The position numbers and the translations under genes are program-made. Positions 1 to 9,324 of a DNA stretch of 64,000 nt are shown here, piece after piece. The stretch is taken from contig KN805370.1 of assembly GCA_000818945.1 (NCBI GenBank), positions 1,424,498-1,488,497 on the forward strand. Reading direction: 5' to 3'. The stretch is from Schizochytrium sp. CCTCC M209059. Its lineage: Eukaryota; Sar; Bigyra; Thraustochytrida; Thraustochytriidae. Numbering within the stretch: position 1 is the first letter of the stretch; the number at the start of each line of letters is the position of its first letter. Below the pieces are notes generated by a model. It saw only the letters and a program-made list of their open reading frames with translations. It did no database searches and was not told the DNA's origin.

Positions 1-303
1 CTCCGATCGATAGTCAAGTGGCGGGTTGTATGCAGTCACAGCTACAGCTCTAAGAGTAGTCCCACTGCAAGCAGCCTCCTTGCACGCGCGCGCCGCACGG
101 AGCCGAGGCGGATAACCCGGACGCCCCGAACCTTGCGCCACTCTCGAAGGCTGGCCCGGCTGACAGACCGACAGACCGACTCACTGACTGGATCGGATCA
201 GCTCATCGCGATGCTCTCGCCGCCGTCCACCGTCGTCCGCCCCGGCCCCCCGCGTCCTCCCTTCCTGCATCGGAGCCCGGGTCCGAGCCCAAGCGCCTAA
301 CCG

Positions 304-310
304 TATAAAA
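304..310 (+). promoter_or_regulatory. TATA-like box upstream of the ClpB/Hsp78 gene
   Basis: TATAAAA lies about 220 bases before the proposed ATG at 533, in otherwise very GC-rich DNA. It is a candidate core promoter element by sequence only; no transcription start is known. Confidence 0.3.
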
Positions 311-342
311 CGCAGCATGCTGATGGTCGCGATCGACGCGGC

Positions 343-358
343 GATCTTCGCGAAGATC
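343..358. promoter_or_regulatory. Perfect 16-bp palindrome containing a two-unit heat-shock element
   Basis: GATCTTCGCGAAGATC is a perfect palindrome. Its core TTC-GC-GAA matches the tail-to-tail nTTCnnGAAn arrangement bound by eukaryotic heat-shock factor. It lies about 175 bases upstream of the proposed start of an Hsp100-type gene, which makes the match meaningful, but a third pentamer is not visible and it may lie in the transcribed leader. Confidence 0.35.
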
Positions 359-532
359 CATCCGCGCCTCGAGGGCGGCCGGGAGAAGCGCGCCCGGGCG
401 GCCAAGCAGCAGAACCGAAACGCGGAGACCCGGCGCCAGCGCGAGAGCGAGCGCGGGAGCGAGCGCGGGAGCGAGCGCGGGAGCAGCGGGCGAGAGCGGG
501 AGCGGGCGAGCGAGAGCGGCGGCGGCAGGAGG

Positions 533-2873
533 ATGCTGCGCGCGGGCGCGGCGGCGAGGGTGGCGGCGCGGACGCGAGCGGCGGCGGCGAGCGCAGCAGG
601 TCGGCCTGGGCCAGCACAAGCGCTGGCAGCACGGAGGAACCCCGGGACAGCCCTGGGTCGCGCCCGGCGCGACGCCCAAGGGCGAGAGCCTGAAAAAGTA
701 TGGCGTGGACCTGACGGAGCGCGCGAAGGAGGGCAAGCTGGACCCAGTCATCGGACGCGAGGCCGAGCTGCGCCGCGTCATCCAGGTCATCTCAAGGCGA
801 ACCAAGAACAACCCCGTGCTCATCGGCAACCCTGGCACGGGCAAGACCGCTGTGGCCGAGCTCGTCGCGCAGCGCATCTGGTCGGGCGAGGTGCCCGACT
901 CGCTCAAAGACAAGCAGGTCGTCTCGCTGGATCTTGCCGCACTCGTAGCAGGCGCCAAGTTCCGCGGAGAGTTCGAGGAGCGTCTCAAGTCTGTCCTCAA
1001 GGACGTCGAGGAGAGTGACGGCAAGGTTATTCTCTTTATTGATGAGCTGCACATGCTCATGGGTGCTGGCGGCGGCGACGGCTCGGTGAGCGCCGCGAAC
1101 ATTCTTAAGCCCGCTCTGGCGCGCGGCGAGCTTCGCTGCATCGGCGCCACCACCCTCGATGAGTACCGACAGTACGTCGAGAAGGACGCGGCTCTGGCGC
1201 GTCGCTTCCAGCCCGTGCTCGTCGACGAGCCCAGTGTCGAAGACACAATCAGTATTCTTCGTGGCCTCAAGGAAAAGTATGAGATCCATCATGGCGTGAC
1301 CATCAAGGATGAGGCGCTCGTGTCTGCGGCCACGCTCGCTGACCGATACCTCACGGACCGTAAGATGCCTGATAAGGCAATCGATCTTGTCGACGAGGCC
1401 GCTAGTCGCCTACGCATGCAGCAAGAGTCCAAGCCGGAGCCGATCTGGAAGCTGGAGCGCGACATTGTCACGCGGCGTATTGAGCTCGAGGCCCTCAAGA
1501 AGGAGACGGACCCTGGCTCGGTGGATCGGCGCAAGAAGATCCAGACGGACGTTGATAAGATGGAAGCAGAGTTGAAAAAGCTGAGCGATGAGTGGCAGTC
1601 CGAAAAGGATCGCCTCGAAGAGGTCAAGGGCGCCAAGTCCCGTCTCGAAGAGGCCAAGCTTGAGCTCGAGCGCGCGCAAAAGGGTGGTAACTTTGAGCGA
1701 GCTGGTGAGCTGCGATTCAGCATCATCCCGGACCTTGAAGCCAAGGCCGCTCGCGAGGGTGACGCCGAGGTCGAGGCGAAGCCCGCCTCCGGATCTCAAA
1801 TGCTCGAGGACGCCGTCACGCGCGATCTCATTACCCAAGTTGTGGCCCATGCGACTGGTATTCCCGTGACCTCGCTCATGCATGGCGAGCGCGAGAAGCT
1901 TTTGCACCTCGACGAGACTTTGCGCGAGCGCATTGTGGGCCAGGATGAGGCCATTGACGCCGTCTCGGACTGCATCCGTCAAAGCCGCGCCGGCCTTCAT
2001 GGCCACGACAGACCGCAGGGTGTCTTTCTCTTTCTTGGACCAACGGGCGTGGGCAAGACGGAGTCCGTCAAGGCCCTTGCGAACGCACTCTTCGACGACG
2101 AGTCGGCAATCTGCCGCATCGACATGTCCGAGTACATGGAGAAGCACTCGGTGTCGCGTCTCATCGGTGCGCCCCCTGGCTACGTGGGCTACGAGGAAGG
2201 CGGTACGCTCACCGAGGCGGTACGCCGTAAGCCGTACCAGATTATTCTGCTCGACGAGTTTGAAAAGGCGCATCGCGATGTCTCAAACATTCTTCTCCAA
2301 CTCTTTGACGAGGGAAGGCTCACGGACTCGCACGGCCGCACGGTTGACTTTCGCAACACGATTGTCATCATGACTTCCAACCTGGGCAGCGACGTCTTGG
2401 CGACGCACACTGCCACCGCCGAGGACGAGCAGGTCCGTGATCTGGTCATGGACCGTGTGCGATCCTTTTTCTCTCCGGAGCTCTTGAACCGCGTCGACGA
2501 AATTTCCATCTTCAACCGCCTGCGCCGCCAGGACATGGACCGCATCGTTGAGATCCAGATCAACGAGATCAAGCAGCGTCTGGCGGACGATCGCAACATC
2601 ACTCTTGATGTCACGCCCGAGGCTGTCGAGTGGCTCGCCGAAGCTGCTTATGACCCTGCCTACGGCGCGCGGCCTCTTCGTCGCGTCATCCAACGCAAGG
2701 TGCTTTCGCCCATGGCTACCAAGTTGCTCAAGGGTGACATTCTCGATGCTTCGCACATCTTGATTGCTCCCTCTGCTGACGGTGCGGGTCTCGACATCAC
2801 TGTCGAGGCCAAGCCGCCTGCCGTTGGGGACGAAGATGACGCCCGTGCTGATTCTCCGGCGACCATGCCATGA
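533..2873 (+). CDS. CLPB: ClpB/Hsp78-type AAA+ protein disaggregase, probably mitochondrial
   Basis: ATP-driven hexameric unfoldase that, with Hsp70, extracts polypeptides from aggregates. The strong reading frame (705-2873) has AAA1 with Walker A GNPGTGKT (K at 843-845) and Walker B LFIDE, a full coiled-coil M domain (about 1420-1780) and AAA2 with Walker A GPTGVGKT near 2040 and Walker B ILLDE. The M domain identifies ClpB/Hsp104 rather than ClpA/C. There is no N-terminal Clp_N repeat domain, as in yeast mitochondrial Hsp78. The frame is open upstream of 705 and reads a family-like linker (GQPWVAPGATPKGESLKKYG) but has no ATG. The only good start, ATG 533, opens a transit-peptide-like Arg/Ala sequence (MLRAGAAARVAARTRAAAA) in another frame, so a frame change near 560-610 (indel or unrecognised intron) is needed. 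Product certain; the 5' end is not. Confidence 0.88.
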
Positions 2874-3190
2874 AATGTCTAGCCTCTGCCAAATTGTAGA
2901 AAAGAATGTTTTTGGATTAGAATTGTTTAGAACTTGGACTCTCAAGCTAAATCGCTAGAAGAAGAAGAAGAAGAGGGAAAAGGAGCTTATGTAGATCAAT
3001 CTTTTCCGGCTGTCGATGTCCTTGATTCCCTATATACCTTGTATAACTTGTAAACGAGGATGATGAAAGAAGTGGTCAAGAATCGGCACATACTTCATCA
3101 TCAAACAACGAAAAAGCGCTTTGGTATCAAAGCAAAGCACAAACGGGCTCGCGCAAAGACTGGCCTTGTTGACACAGACGCGGCGACGCC
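2874..3190. other. Intergenic region between ClpB and SDR genes
   Basis: Presumed 3' end of ClpB and promoter of the SDR gene, which lie in the same direction. It is AT-richer than the genes and holds a short (GAA)n run at about 2958-2976. No gene is visible. Confidence 0.6.
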
Positions 3191-4057
3191 ATGGGCGGCC
3201 TGCTGAGCAGCAGCGTTGCTGCAGACGAGTTCTCCGGCAAGACGGTCTGGGTCGTCGGCGCGAGTTCGGGCATTGGAGAGGCCATGGCTGAGGCGTACTA
3301 CCAACGAGGTGCCAAGGTGATCGTCTCGGCGCGGCGCGAGCAGGCGCTCGAGGACCTCGTGCAGCGGCTGAAAAGCAGTCCTGCCGCGCCTGGTGCCGAC
3401 GCCAAGGCACTCGTCGTCGACACGGCGGATCTCGATAAAGCCAAGGCGAATGCGGAGGCCGCACTCGAGGCCTTTGGCCCTATTGACGTGGTCGTGCTGA
3501 GCGCAGGTATTAGCAATCGCGGATCCGTGGCGGACACTGACATCAGTGTGGAGCAGCGACTGTTTCAGGTCAACTTCTTTGGCTCGGTGGCAATTACCAA
3601 GGCGATGTTGCCCCATTTCTTCGAGCATGGCAGCGGATGTTTTGTTGTCGTAAGCAGTGTACAGGGACTCATGGGTCTTCCGCAGCGCGCTCCATACGCA
3701 GCCTCCAAACATGCGCTGCATGGATACTTTGAGTCGCTGCGTGCCGAGGTTGCCCACAAAAATGTGGCAGTGCACATTGTTTGCCCTGGGTACGTCAAGA
3801 CGGACCTTTCCAACAGGGCGCTCACGACCAGTGCGTCGGCGGAGTACGCCAAGACGGATGAGACGACAGCGTCTGGATTCGAGCCCAAATATGTAGCAGA
3901 GCGCTCGTTGACCGAAATCAAGAATAGGAAGGAGTACATTGTCATTGCGCAGACCAAGGCCGTTCTCGCGCTTTGGCTTCGCAAGCATTTCCCAAGTGTG
4001 CTGCGCAAAATTATGAACGCCCGAGGCAAGGCCGCGGACACTGCGCACTCTACTTAG
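3191..4057 (+). CDS. Short-chain dehydrogenase/reductase, DHRS7-like
   Basis: 288-residue classical SDR, an NAD(P)(H)-dependent oxidoreductase of one Rossmann domain. The cofactor motif GASSGIG is at residues 23-29, the catalytic serine at S155/S156, and the YxxxK pair at Y169 and K173; the usual NNAG motif reads LSAG. The sequence pattern, including CPGYVKTDLS after the active site and an extended C-terminal helix, resembles the DHRS7/DHRS7B group, whose substrates are lipids, steroids or retinoids; the actual substrate cannot be told. The N-terminus MGGLLSS fits the N-myristoylation consensus MGxxxS/T, so membrane attachment is possible. ATG 3191 has a favourable context and no in-frame alternative. 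The last codons and 3' flank are duplicated immediately downstream. Confidence 0.9.
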   Translation: MGGLLSSSVAADEFSGKTVWVVGASSGIGEAMAEAYYQRGAKVIVSARREQALEDLVQRLKSSPAAPGADAKALVVDTADLDKAKANAEAALEAFGPIDVVVLSAGISNRGSVADTDISVEQRLFQVNFFGSVAITKAMLPHFFEHGSGCFVVVSSVQGLMGLPQRAPYAASKHALHGYFESLRAEVAHKNVAVHIVCPGYVKTDLSNRALTTSASAEYAKTDETTASGFEPKYVAERSLTEIKNRKEYIVIAQTKAVLALWLRKHFPSVLRKIMNARGKAADTAHST

Positions 4058-4290
4058 AGCTTCTCATCATTACATTAAATGATCCTTGCCCTGACTGGAC
4101 GAAGAATGAATTTTGGATTTTGTGAGATTTTGTTGAGAGCTTGAGATTCTGCGTAAGGCTATATGAATGCCCAAGATAAGGCCACAGACATTGTGCAATC
4201 CAATTGGAGCTTCTCATCGTCGAGAACCTTGCTCTGACTGGTCAACGAACTAAGTTTTGGTTGTTGTGATATTTTGTTGAGAGCTCACGG
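4001..4290 (+). repeat. Diverged tandem duplication of the SDR gene 3' end, period about 150 bp
   Basis: Copy A (about 4001-4141) spans the last SDR codons, the stop and the 3' flank. Copy B (about 4150-4288) repeats it: ATGAAYGCCC at 4013 and 4163, then GAGCTTCTCATC, CTGACTGG and ATTTTGTTGAGAGCT in the same order. In copy B the stop position reads TGG, so the duplicated frame would continue a few codons further to a TGA. Indels and substitutions show the duplication is not recent. Confidence 0.85.
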
Positions 4291-4638
4291 TTGTTTTCGA
4301 TACTCCTGGCATCCGTGTGCCGTCAGCAGCAGTTGTACTCCACTGAGCATTCCTTCTTGCTAGTTTTTCTTTCCAGAATGGAGCGTGCATGCTTTTATGT
4401 TGAAAACCTTGAAAACCAATACTTACCTTTGTTGGTTTGTCTTCTGAATTGAAACGCTTCAATGAGTATATCTGGCTTGACGAGTCGGCTGGCTGGCTGG
4501 CTGGTCGACTAGCTGGCCGGCTTGCGGGATCGGGAAAGAAGGTAGGCTGCCTACCTGCAAGCAATCAGTGTCAATCATTCATTCATTCATTTGAGTGTCT
4601 CGTCTTTGCGAAATGTAACTCTCTATATTCCTTCTCCT

Positions 4639-4670
<32 letters not shown>

Positions 4671-4885
4671 TTTGCGCACACAAAATGTGCGAAGAGTGGC
4701 GCTTCGTGCGTTTCTCTGCGCTTGCTGGGCGCCACAACTCGTGCGGAGGGAAGAAATGATTCGAAGTGGAAAGATGACTTTTTTCGGAGGTAAGAAGGAG
4801 GCAATCGAATGCGACCGAGTGCAACGAGGCGCAACAGAATGAGAAGGGCCTGGCGATGTCGTTGTGGTGTGACAACGAATGATAC
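4289..4885. other. Intergenic region with simple repeats between SDR and secreted-protein genes
   Basis: The genes on either side converge. The region contains (GGCT)n at 4487-4504, (TCAT)n at about 4574-4591 and a long (TCT)n tract at 4631-4673. Open frames across these tracts are low-complexity and unconvincing. It probably holds both 3' UTRs. Confidence 0.6.
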
Positions 4886-5437
4886 TCAAAATGAGTCTTC
4901 GGAGGATTCCGACTCGGACTCTTCGAAATCTTCTGCCTTGGGCTCTTCGGAATCCTCTGCCGTGAGCTCTTCGGAGTCCTCCGACCCGGCCTTTTTACTC
5001 TTGGTCCATACAGGGTAGTAGCAGTGCTTGTGGTTATACGTCTGATAGGCCTCGTAGCACACGACTCCATGCTTGGGCTTGTACGCACCAACGCGGCCAG
5101 TGTGAACCTCGCACGTGTAACGGTGCGGGCGGTTGTCGTACTCGTATCCGGTGCAACCATCGGTGTAGAAGCAAAGATTCGCGCATTGGTACTTGCTCCA
5201 GATATTCCGGTAGAGCTTGAAGTCTCCAGCTCCGTAGGGCGAGCCATAGTTATCGGTTCGTTCGCGGCAGAAACCATAGCCAACAGTCCTGAAGGCTAGG
5301 CACGTATAATAATAGCCGGCCTCCTTGTCTGCGAGAAGACTTTCCACCTCGGAGCGGAGATTGACAGCTTCACTCATGGTCGCCAGTATCATCATCACCA
5401 GTACCAAGAGAAGGTTCGAGCGCATGCTTGTTTCCAT
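4886..5437 (-). CDS. Secreted Cys-rich protein, PAN/apple-like, with acidic tail
   Basis: 183 residues. Residues 1-24 form a clear signal peptide (basic MRSN, then LLLVLVMMILATMSEA). The mature part has eight cysteines, enough for four disulfides, with a CxxxC...GCxxYxYD pattern followed by TCEVH and VCYEA, which resembles PAN/apple adhesion modules that bind carbohydrate or protein outside the cell. The last 35 residues are an acidic low-complexity tail made of imperfect repeats (EDSEELTA, EDSEEPKA, EDFEESES), unlike the folded part. No transmembrane segment or GPI signal follows, so it is probably released or held by the tail. Family assignment is by Cys spacing only; the secretory nature is the safe part. 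Confidence 0.75.
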   Translation of the reverse strand: METSMRSNLLLVLVMMILATMSEAVNLRSEVESLLADKEAGYYYTCLAFRTVGYGFCRERTDNYGSPYGAGDFKLYRNIWSKYQCANLCFYTDGCTGYEYDNRPHRYTCEVHTGRVGAYKPKHGVVCYEAYQTYNHKHCYYPVWTKSKKAGSEDSEELTAEDSEEPKAEDFEESESESSEDSF

Positions 5438-6947
5438 CTTGCACCTTGGCTCGACTTGGAGCTTCTTCTTGCTTTTTGTTCACTCACTTACTCTCGAACG
5501 CAATAGTCTTGATCAGATATGATCGAGCTCTCCAAAGGTTTCGGATTTGCTTCTTCGGTTGATGCGCTCAGCAAATGCCACCGCTCGCCTGCCCTCCCGC
5601 TCTAGCTCTCTCAAGTACAGTAATTCGGTCTCACAAGATCGTCGTGCACGATACCCAGCCTAGCATCTACCTTCCGTACGTCGCGCCAAGATCCTCCCTC
5701 ACCAACGCGCCCTCTGCACACGTGCACACGCGGCGTATACCTCGACTTTCGAGACGCACAACTGCTGCTGCCTTGCATCGCATCACGGCATTCTGCGTTC
5801 TGTTGTATCGCGTCGCACTCCACTCTGCAATTACCCTGCCCAGCTTCGCACGGGCGCTTCCCTTCAAGTTTCTCTTCAAATGCAGCACAAGATCGAGCCC
5901 GGCCAACGCAGAAACGCGCTCCCCGCAAGAAAGAAAAAAACAGAGCCAGGCGTCGCCGTGGTCGGTGGTCCGCGTGCGAGTCCATGGGCGCATGCTTGCT
6001 TGCTCGTGCGCGCGGGTCGACTCATGACCGCGGCCGAGAGAACGCGCGCCAACGTCATCCCTATCGTCTCGTCTCGTCTCGTCTCGTATAGCATCGCGTC
6101 GCGTCGCAATCCGCGGCCCCTCAATGATCACCACCTCGCCGAGGATCGCGATCGGGCCGTGGGACGAAGAGAAAAATGTCCCCGAGCGAGTCGAGTTCCA
6201 TGCACGCGAAGGGGCGTCAAGGGAAGGATTCGGAGAATGGAGCGGGAGGAGCGGGAGAAGATGGGGAGAACGGGCGCGCGCCCGCGGACTCGGAGTCGGA
6301 GGATCCCTCGTCTCGGCTGGTTATCGCGCGGGAGGGAAGATGAAACAAGTGTTCACCCGTTCTTCGTTTGGTTCTCATCGTTCGGGCTGCTGCGCTTGGC
6401 GTCTCGCCCTTGCGACAGTGGGCGAGCCACGAGCGAAAGCAAGGCCAAGACGTATGGACATACCGCTTTATAAGAAGGCAGTATGTGCCTTGGCTTGGCT
6501 CGGCTTGGCTTGGCTTGGCTTGCTTTGTACTGTGATTCAGACGTGGAGGTCGGGGAGGCAAGGATGGACAGGCCAAGGGATCTCAAGCTGTCGCGCTTCC
6601 TTTAGCAGCGGCGAGAGTGAGAGACGGAATGCAGCACAATCGCTCCCTGCGTTATTATTTTGAATGCGGTATATGATGCCCTACGCACGAACAAGTCTTG
6701 ATGCTCCCCATACCACGACGACTTTTTCAAGGATGACGATCTTTACGACTGACTTTGAACGAATTCACCTGCAGTGCTGATATGAGAGGGGAGCTTGCAG
6801 CACCAAGTAGTACAACAAGCTTTCGAGGGCTACCTTCTTATAAAGCATCTTCCAGGGCGGTCTGATGCAAGGAGCTCAAGTAGCATGCAAGGCAGCTGCT
6901 CCGAATCTGCGACTTCCATATCGTTGCGACGTATACACGATTGCTGA
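5438..6947. other. 1.5-kb intergenic region, no supported gene
   Basis: Lies upstream of the secreted-protein gene and downstream of IFT20. It contains a (CTCGT)n pentanucleotide run at 6065-6087 and a (GGCTT)n run at about 6489-6522. Several overlapping open frames exist on both strands (for example 6124-6663 plus, 5667-6134 minus), but they are basic, low-complexity and show no recognisable domain. Confidence 0.55.
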
Positions 6948-7349
6948 TCAATTCAATTCATTATTGCTAAGCTTCTCGATGAGCGCGAGCTGGTCCGCTT
7001 CAACCTTGGCGAGAGAGTTGAGCTGCGTCTCGAGACGTTCGAGTTCTGCCTCCCGTTCCTGCAGCAAGAGCATGCGCTGACGCTGTTTCTGCTTGCGCGT
7101 CTCAATTTCTGCGTCTACAAGGTTGCGCTGTCCAATGGCACGCAATTTTTCCTTTTCAATAATTTTGGCCTGCGCATCTAGCACCTGCACAAAGGTCTGC
7201 ACATTTTCCGTAAAATCGCCAACTTTGCTGGCAAAGTCTCGGCACTCGTCGCGGAGCTCGCCAGTGTTCTCGTACTTCTCGTGATCAAAAACACGAATGT
7301 TGGCCGCATCGTCAAAGGAAACCGTCACGTCCGCGAGCGGCTCGCCCAT
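6948..7349 (-). CDS. IFT20: Intraflagellar transport protein 20 (IFT20)
   Basis: 133 residues, matching the family length of about 132. It is an IFT-B peripheral subunit that binds IFT54 and acts between the Golgi and the ciliary base in sorting membrane cargo to cilia. The whole protein is a predicted helix/coiled coil. Conserved family features are the ELRDEC-DFASKVGDF segment, KLRAIGQRNLVDAE in the centre (human KMKAIGARNLL) and LAKVEADQLALIEKL near the end (human LCKVEAEQNEFI). The frame is open to 7451 but that extension is low-complexity; MGEPLADV at 7349 aligns with the family start. Its presence argues for a flagellated stage. Confidence 0.92.
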   Translation of the reverse strand: MGEPLADVTVSFDDAANIRVFDHEKYENTGELRDECRDFASKVGDFTENVQTFVQVLDAQAKIIEKEKLRAIGQRNLVDAEIETRKQKQRQRMLLLQEREAELERLETQLNSLAKVEADQLALIEKLSNNELN

Positions 7350-7858
7350 TTTCGGCAAGCCCTTCTTCGTTCGCTCGCTCGGTAGGATGGGCGTGCGGGC
7401 GGGCGGTCGGTCGTTCTGGTGCCTGCCTGACTGTCTGACTGACCGATCCAATCCGATCTACTGACCCAAACAGGCCTTCTTCCTTGGAGCTCCGCTCCAC
7501 GCGCGTCCGCCCTGTTCAACTGTCGCGTTTGTAAATGTAGCAGCCACGAGGGCGCTCTTCCTGTGCGATTCCCACACGCTCGCTGCAAGAACTTGCTTCG
7601 TCAGGCACGCCGAGGCCAGACCAGCTTGAAAGAGAAGTCACACTGCGCAGACAGAGACCAAGAAGTGGTCTAACGGCACTTTTGCGGCGGCGGCAAACCG
7701 CAGAGCGCTCTCAGCTCACAATATTGGCAGGGAGCTGGATGGAGAGGAGGAGATAGGGATGGGTAGTCAGTCCTTCCTATGCCTGACACGAACAAAGCAG
7801 CGACAATCGCGAGTTCCGAGCACGTACAAGCAGCGACTCCAGAAGAGTCCCGCGCAAG
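7350..7858. other. Divergent promoter region between IFT20 and METTL21-like genes
   Basis: About 0.5 kb separates two divergently transcribed starts. It is probably a shared promoter region. No gene, RNA or strong repeat is seen. Confidence 0.5.
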
Positions 7859-8968
7859 ATGCTGGCTGGGCTGGCCAGCCTTCTTGCGGGCGAGGAGGCG
7901 AGATTTTGCCAAGAAAGCGAAAACCGCATCATTTTTCGTAGCGACTGGGACACCTTTGCGTTGCCAGCATATTTCTGCGAAAAGTCAAAGCAAGCGAGCA
8001 GCAGCACGGTACCCGATTTATCAAGGCAAGAGAGCGTCAAGACGGTGTCTGAGTCAAAGCTCGGTATCGACTTTACTCGAGCGTGCCAGCACGAGTTTAC
8101 CATCGAACTAAAGTCCGCGGCGCAGGACTTTTCCAAGGTTACAGTTCGGCAACTCCCAGACGAGGATGAACAGCTTGGCGCTGTTGTCTGGGACTGTGGA
8201 CTTGTCCTTTGCCGCATCTTAGACCGTATAACCGCTCAGCTTGGACCCGATTGGTTGCACAAGACTCTGGTTGTTGAGCTTGGCAGTGGAACGGGGGTTG
8301 TGGGTCTCTGTGCTGCGCAGCTCGGTGCAAAGCGGCTTGTTCTATCGGACCGCGCAGAAATGCTCGAGCTTCTTACAAGTAATTGCAATAGAATTCTTGC
8401 GCCAAACTCTTTGGCGCAAATCTTCGCATATTCATGGTACGTGTTAGAGTGTGTGCTCCCACTGAAAAGCTGATAACCAAGGGTTCAAGCGCCTCTTGAA
8501 TGAGAGACTGACTTTTCGTTGGTCAAATGAAGGGGCGAGAGCCTTTTGCCAGAGTTTGAGAGACAGCCAGATGAGGAGATTGCCCGTCTCGTGCTGTGCT
8601 CGGACGTATTGTATGCTTCCGAATCGCATCCGCAGCTTCTTCGGACGCTTGACCAGTTGCTTGATGATGCCACCGCGGTCTTGCTAGCAGTCAAGTTTCG
8701 CAAGCCAGCGTAAGTTCCTACCTAGAAGGGCTCCCTTTCCTCCCTTCAGAAAAGTACGCGTCCGCACGAAGTCTAACACCTCGAGCCACGCTTTTCTTTT
8801 CTAATTTTTTTTTCGGTGGCAAAATACAGCATTGAGATTGCGTTTCTCCACTCGCTCGAGGAACTTGGTGTCCGAGTCTACGCGACGCCTCTCGCGTGGT
8901 GCGAGGAGGCAAAACGCCATGCAGGTCAACAGACAGCATTATCTGTGTTCTATCTCTTTCGCCCTTGA
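7859..8968 (+). CDS. METTL21-like protein lysine methyltransferase, three exons
   Basis: Class I SAM-dependent methyltransferase of the Methyltransf_16 (METTL21/EEF1AKMT) family, which methylates lysines on chaperones and translation factors. Exons 7859-8436, 8533-8709 and 8830-8968 join to 894 bases in frame (297 residues). Motif I is LVVELGSGTGVVGLCAAQLGA, followed by the acidic post-I loop VLSDRAEM. The first splice (TG+G) restores the family-like SWGE after FAY, and exon 2 carries the LCSDVLYA motif equivalent to the D-x-x-Y catalytic loop. Exon 3 reads IEIAFLHSLEELGVRV and ends in LFRP-stop, the usual final strand. Both introns are GT-AG and keep the frame, and without splicing the protein would lose its catalytic loop. 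The substrate is unknown. Confidence 0.85.
8437..8532 (+). other. Intron 1 of the METTL21-like gene (96 nt)
   Basis: Starts GTACGTG and ends GAAG, phase 2. It contains in-frame stops and its removal joins FAYSW to GESLLPEF in frame. Confidence 0.8.
8710..8829 (+). other. Intron 2 of the METTL21-like gene (120 nt)
   Basis: Starts GTAAGTT and ends with a pyrimidine- and T-rich tract then ACAG, phase 2. Removal joins KFRKPA to IEIAFL; reading through meets a TAA at once. Confidence 0.85.
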
Positions 8969-9324
8969 TTAATTTGGATACTCGTGAAGCTCTTCGCAGT
9001 GTCTTCAATGCCAAAGACCATTTCCAATGCCAAAGAAACAAACCAAATCAACAAACAAGCAAACAAACAAACAAAATCAAAGGAAAATCAATTGCTTCTT
9101 GTTCGTTCTAGAGACCTATCTCTCATCCCATCAAGCCCAAGAAAGGATTTCATTGAATTCTAAATAGTAACAAAATAGGCTACAAGATAACTTTCAAATT
9201 TTTTTTAACCGTCAACGGCTATACAGGAGCAGAGGCTTGCTCGCGGGTTGGTTCGTGTCGCCGCGATGTGTGCAATGATGCATGCGCGGCGAAGGGACTC
9301 GCCGTGACAACGCAGCCCGTGGCG
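8969..9324. other. Intergenic region upstream of the STAND NTPase gene
   Basis: AT-rich compared with its surroundings, with an A/C-rich (CAAA)n run at about 9050-9075. Presumed 3' UTR of the methyltransferase gene and promoter of the next gene. No gene is seen. Confidence 0.5.

Noticed and set aside
533..2873. Bacterial contamination, suggested by the ClpB gene
   Set aside because: The neighbouring genes are eukaryotic and continuous, and the protein lacks the bacterial N-domain and has a presequence-like start, as in mitochondrial Hsp78.
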